Source of the DNA: Limnephilus marmoratus
Lineage: Eukaryota > Arthropoda > Insecta > Trichoptera > Limnephilidae
Reading direction: 5' to 3'
Length of the DNA stretch: 64,000 nucleotides
Assembly (NCBI GenBank): GCA_917880885.1
Contig: OU862920.1
Coordinates: forward strand, 36,863,019 to 36,927,018
A program made the translations under genes and the position numbers. Below, piece after piece: positions 56,290-64,000 of the stretch (position 1 is the first letter of the stretch; every line of letters starts with the position of its first letter). A model generated the notes under the pieces. It worked only from the letters and a program-made list of their open reading frames with translations, was not told the origin of the DNA and did not search any database.

Positions 56290-56700
56290 AAGACATATTG
56301 CAAGTTTGAGCACTCTTCTACCTTTGGTCAACGTAGTTATGGTTACTTTGCCACAAAAATATTCAACGTGCTTCCAGAAAATATCAAACTGAGTCAAACA
56401 CAAAAAGAGTTTAAAAAATTTGTTAAAATTTGGATATGTTCTAATGATCGAGCCTTTACTGGTGACCTCACCCAAACGCCTTGTCGTTGGCAGTTATTGT
56501 GGTAATAACCTTGCTTTTTTTGTACTGTGTATATGCAAGCAATAATGTAAATTAAAATAAAGTATTGCGGTATAGGAATCTATATTACACATTTAAATAA
56601 GTAAACCATAGACAAAATGCGAGAAACAATTTACTAAAAATTCTGCCTCAATTCAGGTTTGCATATGGCTATGCACAACTTAAAATATATATGTAGTATA
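56290..56700 (+). pseudogene. LINE 3' end, second lineage, plus-strand copy
   Basis: HSSTFGQRSYGYFATKIFNV, LPENIKLSQTQKEFKKFVK match 41144-41338; UTR follows with ATGCGAGAAACAATT in common. A hairpin (GCTACTTCTAT/ATAGAAGTAGC) at 56703-56746 ends it. Confidence 0.78.
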
Positions 56701-56787
56701 TTATGCTACTTCTATGCAACCGTTCTTATATATAGAAGTAGCACAGTAGCATAATTACATACATATTTAGTTTTTTTCCTACTAGAT

Positions 56788-57210
56788 TTTTTTTTTTTTT
56801 TTACAATGAATACCGCACAAGAATCTCAACTGCTCCCGTCTGGAGCCAGTGAGACTATGGCATCCCCAATTGGGGTATGTTGTGAGGCTGAAGGTAGTGG
56901 GGAGGGGAAGGAGGTGGGAAAGAGGAAGGTTGGGAAGTACCTGGCTATTCAGATCTGGTCACTAAACACGGCTAAAGCCATTTTCAAGCAACTTTTCAAT
57001 TCTGAATGGTGGTCTTACACCAGGGCGATACTAATAGTATCTTCCACTCTGGAACATGCCGCAAATATACTATATATTATTTTAAATGAATTAATTGTGA
57101 AATAACACAAATTAATCAAATAAAATTTATTTGCGCATGCCGGGTTCGAACCCGCGACCTCCGGAATGTGAGTCAAGAGTCTTAGCCACTGGACTACGGA
57201 GGTCGTCAAA
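56788..57210 (-). mobile_element. Full-length tRNA-derived SINE
   Basis: Minus strand: tRNA-like head at 57210-57130 (GACCTCCGTAGTCCAGTGGC, A box; GGTCGCGGGTTCGAACCCGG, B box), a short AT-rich linker, a body ending GTGCGGTATTCATTGT, and poly(A) seen as a T-run at 56789-56801. This is the only copy of the family with a head. The 99-codon plus frame is antisense. Confidence 0.85.
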
Positions 57211-57390
57211 TGACTATATATACTGCTCAAATGACATCAATTATTGTAACATTATTCTTATGTTATTGTTAGTTACTTTTAGATATTAACTTACTAATGA
57301 ATTCAGTTATAAAGTCAACCTTACGTTGTTAACTTTATAACTGAATGATATTGTCGTTAAAATATGTCGTCGTTAAAAAAATTAACCTTA

Positions 57391-57564
57391 GGGAACGTAC
57401 CCAAACTACGTGACCAACTTTTTGCAATTTTTAACCCCCCCCCCCCCCCCCTCCTCCCCGGTGACCAAAATCCTAAGCAACCCGCCGCTCATTTGTATGG
57501 AGCGTGACCTTTTGAAGACCCCCCCCCCCCCTCTAAAAGTGTCACGTAGTATGGGTACGTTCCC
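57391..57564. mobile_element. MITE, 174 bp, TTA target duplication
   Basis: Same family as 1424-1583; GGGAACGTACCCAAACTACG left, exact inverse right; TTA at 57388-57390 and 57565-57567. Long poly(C) runs. Confidence 0.9.
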
Positions 57565-57707
57565 TTACGTTGTTAAATTTATAACTAATAGGACTTGTCG
57601 TGAAAATATGTTATTATTATTACTGTGTAAAAGAAAAGGAAGAAAATAAAAAGAAAAAAAGGGAAAATATACTCAAAATGTAACCAATACACGACGTCGT
57701 AATTAAG

Positions 57708-58113
57708 TGGTTCGCTACGTTTGGTGATCTAGCAGAAGTATCCGGGTTCATCGGGTGTAGTACGATTAGATCTTGGCGGCGGAAAGCCCAGCCCACCAGT
57801 TACGTGGCAGACCGGAACGGGAGAGCCCTTTGACTTAGGTTTGAGGAGTGCCTTTGATGTCTCCAGCTGGCCTCTATTGATCCATCATCTTGAAACGCAG
57901 TGGAAGGAATGGATTTATACGTCAACACACACAACACACAAAAATTCCGATTCATCCCCTCATACCTTCTTCCTTCCCAAAACTTGTCTTTCTTTTCTTC
58001 AACTCCTTCCTTTCCTTAAAAAGATCCTCAATACAACAACCACAAATACGACGCAGGCCGCGAGGGAAATTATTTTTCTCTTGGGTCTTCTGAGTGAGGT
58101 TAATGTGAAAAAA
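57708..58113 (+). mobile_element. SINE family B, copy 7 (diverged)
   Basis: AAGTGGTTCGCTACGTTTGG, TCCGGGTTCATCGGG and the T/C-rich middle; the 3' end is degraded (TTGGGTCTTCTGAGTGAGG). Confidence 0.7.
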
Positions 58114-58721
58114 ATCTTCAAGTCAGTGCATTTCTCCCATCGCTGATACAACTTCTTCAATCCAGTCGAACAAACTTCGTGTCACATTCATCAGTAAATT
58201 TTGCCCCTTTATTAACTGAAAATAAATAAAAATCAGACCGGGCTAAATTTAGGCTTCAGGTATGGTGAACATTTTTTTTTATATCTTGCGCCGTGTGCGT
58301 TGTCCTGAAGCAACATCATGCAACCCCTCAACTATCTCTTTTTCTTCTGCTTGACCTAATAAGTCTGTCTCATTATTTAAAAATACATTTTTTTTTTATT
58401 CTTATTTATTCTTTGTATCCAGAATAGACAAATCATGTAGGTAGGTAACTGAATACTAAACAGATGCCATGCAGAATAGAGTTTCTCAAAGTTGGAAGAT
58501 ATTCAACAGTTGTTTTTTACTAACCACCCCAAAAAAAGTAAAGCAGAGCCATTTGCGCAAGAAGAGCAGTTCTTCCTACTTAAAGGACACAAAGAGTACA
58601 AAGAGCTATGAGTAGTGGCGGTCGAAGATGTTCTTCGAATTAAAAACTTTAAAATAATGTAATCCATATATATGTTCATAAAAAAGGGTTTTTGATGCGA
58701 AAAAGTATTTATTTTCTATTT

Positions 58722-58991
58722 AATTAAACAAAGATAATATAAGCAAAACTCAATCGAAAAACTGAAAAAAAATCAAAAAAAAATTCGGTCATATATGGGA
58801 TTCGAACCCAGGACCTTCAACTTGCCGGGGCGCTTCTCTACCAACTGAGCTGGTTTGTCCCTATCCGATTCGGTCATATTTAACTGTATCATACTTCGAC
58901 TAAGAACTACCAACATTATTTTCATTTAACGCATATATTTATCGGCTGCTATCTTTATACATTTGCAAGATTCAAACCCGAACTAAATGTT
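58722..58991 (-). mobile_element. tRNA-derived SINE family A, copy 3 (left arm of inverted pair)
   Basis: Minus-strand head CCAGCTCAGTTGGTAGAGAA, B box GGTCCTGGGTTCGAATCCCA, then the family A tail. Upstream of the head it shares 130 bp with copy 4 including TTTAGTTCGGGTTTGAATC. Confidence 0.85.
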
Positions 58992-59130
58992 ATTTATATG
59001 GTGTATTAGATACATTTTCCATTTTTTAATATGCGACATCTATTAATTTTTCCGCAAGTTTATTTTTATTTTTACCTTAATGAGTAAAACCTCAAATTGC
59101 AGTATTTAATTCAATGAAATTATCTAGATA

Positions 59131-59397
59131 GCATTTAGTTCGGGTTTGAATCTTGCATTCATACATAAAGATAGCAGCCAATAAACATATGCGTCAATAA
59201 AATGAAGATAATGTTGTTAGTTCTTGGTCGAAGTATGACACAGTTTAATATGACCGATTCGTATAGGGACATATTAGCTCAATTGGCAGAGCTGCGCCCC
59301 GGCAAGACGAAGGTCCTGGATTCGAGTCCACTTTTCTGTTTTTAGATTTTCCATTGAGTTTTGCTTATATTGCCTTAATTTAATTAAATATTACAAA
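59131..59397 (+). mobile_element. tRNA-derived SINE family A, copy 4 (right arm of inverted pair)
   Basis: ATTAGCTCAATTGGCAGAGC and GGTCCTGGATTCGAGTCC, then TTTGCTTATATTGCCTTAAT. A mirror image of copy 3 around a 139-bp spacer. Confidence 0.85.
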
Positions 59398-60659
59398 TGG
59401 CTGGCTACAAATCATCCCCATATGTTGTGTAGTCTCCTGGCTTGTTCAATTATAAATATTGATTCCAATTTTCAATGCTGATGCTTTATTTATCTTTCTG
59501 TTCTCGCGAATAACATTCGGAAGTGTGATTATCGGCCGTGTGATAGCTGCGAAGAGACGAGAAATATCAGAGCCCCTGCCCGTGGGAAATACGCAGGTGT
59601 GACTAAATTCTATATCCAGCAATGTAAAGAAATTAAATGGAAAATTACACAGGAACTTACTCGTAAAATCTAAAGTTTAAGTTTTATATTTTGGTGAAGG
59701 GTTTGTAGGTAGATTTTGTGTAATGGCGGCCACGCCAGACCTTGTTCGGCGATCCGCTTGGTAGTTATACTTACTTCTTTATCTGACTCCACTGGGTTAC
59801 CAAATGTACCGTGATATTAAAATTGAAAGAAATATTTAATACTGAAGTTAAGGTTTATTTAAATTTCGTAAAACACGACAAGTATTTTATCAGAAGATTT
59901 GTAGGGAACGACACTCTAACACACAACAGCTCGTCGAGTAGTCGAAAAACGAATAAGGTTCGGTACCTTTGCCGAACGGAAGGAACGCAAGCTCACGTCA
60001 GCTGGGTTGCCAGCGTATAAAACCCAATTATTCGGCTGTTGAGTATCGTTCTCTACAATATGTTAGTTTGGACACAAATGAAGTTGTGTAAAATAGTGTT
60101 GAAACTTGGGTAGTCTTGGTCGTCAATGACTTTGCAGGGCAAGATTGGCATTAATTTAATTAAGAAGTATTGTATAAGACAAACTCACAACAAAATGAAG
60201 TGATAAAATAAAATAATCTCCTGCAATAACTCCACCAAACTTGCATAAACTTGAAAAAATATCTGGTAATTACTTAATTATATTTTGATAGCGGGTAGGT
60301 AGTGAACGCAGGCATTGAGAGCGAGAAGGCAGAGATTTGGCTTGGCTTTTTAAAATAAATAACATCCCGAGGATAATAACCTAAGATTACTTCAATTCCT
60401 CCCCTTACTCTCATTAAAATTTAGTGAAAAATATTGCTCGTGCAAAGGTTTGGATTCTGACGCTTTGAACCACTCAACTAACCGATAACTTTAAGTATAA
60501 TAAATCTGTATATATAGTAGTGTGTACTCTTCCAGATCGACGTCTTTTTTCGGAAGGTGTGAAACTAGGTGAGGGGAAATTTTATTTTGAGTGTGGAATA
60601 AATTCAGATTTTCTGAAAAACATATAGTATATATATACATATATATATATATTTTTTAC

Positions 60660-61350
60660 TTTAACTCCACACAGGAGGCCCTGAGGACAATAATTTCCCT
60701 CAGGGCCTATGTCATCTGGGATGCTGTGTGGAGGGTCTTTTTGAGGAGAGGAAGGAATGAACATTGGTCTTTAAGAGACCCATGTTGTGGGAAGGAGGAA
60801 ACACAGAGGCCGGCAAATAATTCCACAGCCGAGCTGTTGAACACAAGAAGGAGTCAAAGAAACGACCCGTTCTCATGTGACAAATGTCAACGGTGTACAA
60901 ATATTGGGCACGCGTTTGGCGTGTTTCCCGACTATGCACCGGTGCCGAAGGGATCAATGATGCTAGTTCCTCGGAGCATCTTCCATTGTAATACCGGTAG
61001 AACAAGGATAGCATTCCCACCCGACGCCTGTGTTCTAAAGATTGCATTCCGTCTGTTAAGATGTCGAGGGTATTTTTCAGGTATTTTGGAGCTCCAGACC
61101 AGAGGTGGCTGCCTAATTGCGCCAAGTGGGGCGCACTTGTGATTTGTACAGGGTTAGCAGTTGTGTACTATCTGCAGTATCTGCGGGCCCTGTACAGTAC
61201 GCCCAGTTTTTGGGAGGCTAATTTTACTCTGGCTTCGATGGAGCCCCCATACCTGAGCTGGTCACTTAGGGTTACACCAAGCATATCAAAGGAGGGCCTG
61301 TTCGGAAGATTGCTTTCGTTGAAAGAGACTATATTTTCATTTCGATCCCT
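60660..61350 (-). pseudogene. CR1-type LINE, ORF2 C-terminus
   Basis: From the 5' side: DMLGVTLSDQLRYGGSIEAR, KLASQKLGVLYRARRYC, a stop and frameshifts, then HLWSGAPKYLKNTLDI, RRRVGMLSLFYRYYNGRC and FDSFLCSTARLWNYLPASVF (minus frame 61125-60712). This is the conserved end of CR1/Jockey-type proteins. The UTR ends with the same 95 bp that ends SINE family B (GGAGGCC...CTGTGTGGAG). The plus-strand 183- and 136-codon frames are antisense. Confidence 0.88.
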
Positions 61351-61867
61351 TTTAGACGTAATCAGACATGATTGGGGCTTTGAAACATTAAATTCAAATA
61401 TAATAAAAATATTTCCAAATATTTATATATTTAGAAATATAATTAAAAAATACATCGGAATAGCTAGTTGATCTTTTGACCTATGACCTGAAGCATTCAT
61501 TTGCATTTCAATGTATGTCAAAGGACATTTGGAAACTACGACATAGTTTTGTGGTTTGCTTTCAAACTCTCCGCGATGAAAATAGTATTTGTTGGGATAC
61601 AAAGTATTCCTACGTGGAGGTATAGTTTCCTTCAAAGGCTAAACATATATGTACTTTCTGTTTAACTAATCCTGGTTCCGACGCCACTGGAGTGTTAGCC
61701 TCAGATAAACTTCTACTTAGAAATATTTTACGGTAATAATTAGCTGTACCGACTACAGTTTTCGTAGTTTGTAGTTCACGTGATTCCTGTGTTTGATAAT
61801 ATTTTTTACTGTTTAACACGTACTGTCAGACGCAACGCTATTTTAGGAAAAAAACTATATTCATATA

Positions 61868-61935
61868 TGCACCGCTCATTTAATCAAAATTATCAACACG
61901 TTTCGTAATGGTTTCTTCGTCAGGATAAAATTAAA
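61868..61935 (+). repeat. Short dispersed repeat, pair with 41409-41470
   Basis: CACCGCTCATTTAATCAAAA and TTATCAACACGTTTC ... GTCAGGATA recur at 41409 with small changes. Family not recognised. Confidence 0.55.
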
Positions 61936-62204
61936 ATTTCTTTGAATAATATGTCACACCAGTGTTTAGTCTGATTCTCTAAAAGAAGATTGAAAACTTA
62001 TGTATGATTACTTTTTATTAAAATTTATTAAATCTGTAATGACATCCCTACATTGTTGGAACCAACTTGCGTTAACGTACCTGTCATGAACACTCGAACC
62101 AAAAATACATTTAAATGTAACAACGTACCAAATATAAATAACCATTCATAATCACATATCATCTATTTTGGTCGTGTACCAGACACCTCCTATAAAAAAA
62201 TATA

Positions 62205-63108
62205 AGGGTACAGTTCAGACGCGGTAGAAGTGAAACTTTCAGAAAACTAAAGTAGACAACAGTGGGGAGCCTACAAAGCACCTCACAAAGAGGAGACCGA
62301 TTATTCTATCTCTTTCTCTCGCTGGCTAAATCCCACAGATGTATGTGTTATGGGCGTAGCCAGGGGGGGGGGGGGGGTTTGGGGGTTCAAACCCCCCCCG
62401 AAAAGTGAAAATATCAACATCAATAATATTAAAACAAGGAGAGTTAAGAGAATGTTATTTGTAACACTGACATCTCTAAATGATATTATGTATCTAAAAA
62501 GATAAATGGGGACCTCTGAAAGAAATAAAATAATTTAACTTTTAAGATCCGTTTTTTCGGTGAATGCGGTTGATTTTTTTTTGGAATTCCGTTTCTAATT
62601 TCCGTTTCTAATCAGTGGTAAGTGTATACGTACTTTGAAATTATTATTTTACTTAGCAACAAGTGTTAAATAAACATATATCAGGATTAGTGTTACAGAC
62701 AGGTGTTAGTGTATTGTGATTAGTGTTACAGTCAGTCAGCATAAATGTGATTATTAGAATAATTTGACTGCTTAAAATGTTTTAACATATACTACTAACG
62801 TTTATTACGTATTTTGTTTTGAAAAGTTTTATTTTCTAATATACATTTATTACTTTAATTTTATTAAAAAAAAATTAAGTAGTTACATAGAAAATAAAAA
62901 TTTTCAAAGCAAATTCAAAGACCGACAATACCCCCCCCCCCCCCCGACTCCCGACACGAGTTTTGCACTTTCAGTAGTTTTATTTTCTTGAACCCTCCCC
63001 GAAACTAAAACCTGGCTACGCCCGTGATGTGTTTGTCCCTTTTTAGTGCCGGTTTTTCGTTTCATTGAGTTTCAAATCACAACGGTGCTAAATGAATTTT
63101 CACTTCAA
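62205..63108 (+). repeat. Repeat family R, copy 10, split by a MITE
   Basis: Left part 62205-62349 (CAGTTCAGACGCGGTAGAAG, TCTTTCTCTCGCTGGCTAAA) and right part 63027-63108 (TTCATTGAGTTTCAAATCAC, TTTTCACTTCAAA) are continuous once the insert below is removed. Confidence 0.88.
62350..63026. mobile_element. MITE with GGGCGTAGCCAGG termini, 677 bp
   Basis: ATGGGCGTAGCCAGGGGGG at the left and CCTGGCTACGCCCGTG at the right; ATGTGTT is duplicated at 62343-62349 and 63027-63033. Poly(G)/poly(C) blocks just inside both ends. A duplication of 7 (perhaps 8) bp hints at a hAT relative. No transposase. Confidence 0.85.
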
Positions 63109-63566
63109 ATAACATATTTCAAAATCTGAGGTCTCTAGGCAGCTAACTTATCAAAATGAAAAAAAAATCTGCTTAAAAAGAGATTAGGACCAACAAGGAA
63201 CCTACGAGAATCTACTTTTACCAAAATAACTTGTTACTCACCCACACAAATATTGGCCATATGAAGTTAAGAACAAAAACACTACACCAATTCATAATCC
63301 ATCACTCAATAATCATAGACCCTAAATACTTTTATCCTGAAATAAAATTCCAATCGATTCGCATGTAAAATTTTGCAAAACCTTGAAAATCTACAATAAA
63401 TCTTATACTTTAAGGTTTTGCAACCGGGCCCGAAAAGAAGAAGATGGAGAGATACGAAATTGCGAATGTTAGAGGATAGCGCTAACTAACAGCGACAAAA
63501 TCGATGCGAAAATTGCGAAAATGTTTAATGTTTAATAGAGCAAAAATCTCGCGGGCATTATCTTAA

Positions 63567-63855
63567 CCCCTATTGGGCGGCTGGCTACACTTGCAGCCCG
63601 GATAATTCGGTCCTAGCTGACGGCTGGCTACATTCGTAGTCACGGAGCGTGAGTCACTTTAATTATTATTTGTAACGCGTATTTACTGATCAAAGACGAC
63701 AGAAAGGAATTTTTCATTAGCCTGATGATTTATCTACCTCATAAAAAATATATTAACACTTTTACTTAGGAGTTTTTTAATTTCCGAGCTGTTTTTGTAA
63801 CATCTCATCTCACAGAAATCTCCTATCGGAAGATATACTACTCACACAGTTATAG
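63567..63855 (+). mobile_element. piggyBac left end, second copy
   Basis: TTAA at 63563-63566 then CCCCTATTGGGCGGCTGGCT; about 280 bp match 23983-24270 closely, then break at about 63855. Confidence 0.85.
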
Positions 63856-63857
63856 TA

Positions 63858-64000
63858 GTGTTCAATATCGGTACTTTTACTACCCGTCGGTATCCGTTAC
63901 TTTCACAAAAAGTAATCGTTACTATATAATCGTTACTGATTACTTTGATTACTTTCGGGTAGTAACTACTGCAAGTATCAAATGGTTACTGAATGCTTTG
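63858..64000. mobile_element. Possible hAT-like end at window edge
   Basis: AGTGTTCAATATCGGTAC followed by TTACTTT, AAGTAATCGTTACT and GATTACTTT repeats; similar AGTAAC-rich ends are known from hAT elements. Runs off the window. Confidence 0.35.

Larger units (their letters stand above)
41963..64000 (-). other. Upstream side of the SLC5 gene: intron or 5' flank
   Basis: I searched for the upstream SLC5 peptide (motifs such as GTPAE and MGGKNM) and did not find it, so the first exons are probably beyond 64000. No other host gene is recognised. Nothing identifiable in 43650-44060, 44430-45480, 45720-46095, 48100-48790, 50000-51220, 51495-52480, 52565-53145, 58115-58720, 59400-60655, 61355-62200 and 63110-63560. 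Confidence 0.6.

Noticed and set aside
57130..57210. A functional tRNA gene
   Set aside because: It has A and B boxes but continues into a SINE body with poly(A); the acceptor ends do not pair.
60591..61471. 183- and 136-codon plus-strand frames
   Set aside because: Antisense to a recognisable CR1-type LINE.
61423..61819. Two minus-strand frames, one with TANYYRKIF resembling a gypsy RT motif
   Set aside because: A single short match without neighbouring RT motifs.
1..64000. CRISPR array, operon, ribosome-binding sites or bacterial origin
   Set aside because: Spliced coding exons and eukaryotic transposons throughout; no array of spaced identical repeats.

Overview
This is a gene-poor, repeat-rich stretch of an animal nuclear genome, most likely an insect. 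The reasons are: low GC, intron-containing coding sequence, many tRNA-derived SINEs, several non-LTR retrotransposon lineages, hAT, piggyBac, mariner-type and TTA/TAA-target MITEs, Helitron-like termini, and dispersed AGGTTAGGTT-type motifs common in insect introns. I cannot fix the order or species.

The only host gene I can support is on the minus strand: a sodium/solute symporter of the SLC5 family (SMVT/monocarboxylate-transporter-like). Six consecutive internal exons are found at 41845-41962, 35241-35308, 28981-29135, 26990-27130, 8548-8766 and 36-163. All have AG/GT splice sites. The phases join without a break (0-1, 1-0, 0-2, 2-2, 2-2, 2-1), so no exon is missing between them. They total 829 coding bases spread over about 42 kb. 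The first exons lie above 41962, probably beyond the window, and the last exons lie below position 36.

Almost everything else is intronic or upstream transposon sequence, often nested. By region: 1-8.5 kb holds a polypyrimidine tract, a GATA minisatellite, TTA-flanked MITEs, two SINEs with a LINE-like tail, palindromic elements and a duplicated tRNA-SINE. 8.8-27 kb holds more SINEs, a GC-rich TAA-flanked MITE, a composite transposon that splits a LINE 3' UTR (14.07-18.24 kb) and itself carries a hAT-like element with exact 8-bp target duplication, and a piggyBac element (23983-26880) with an internally deleted transposase and later insertions. 27-42 kb holds a phased heat-shock-element-like array (30.0-30.15 kb), a hAT element with recognisable transposase C-terminus (33653-35153), an LTR plus primer-binding site, and LINE 3' ends. 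42-64 kb holds MITEs, four related copies of a non-LTR element with a zinc knuckle and restriction-like endonuclease, inverted SINE pairs, a CR1-type LINE 3' end and a second piggyBac left end at 63567.

The items most worth following up are the heat-shock-element-like array inside a Helitron-like repeat in an intron, the composite element with CCGAGGAC subterminal motifs, the exact empty-site evidence for a TA-target MITE, and a 61-bp near-perfect palindrome. I found no complete, functional mobile element, no CRISPR array and no intact tRNA gene.
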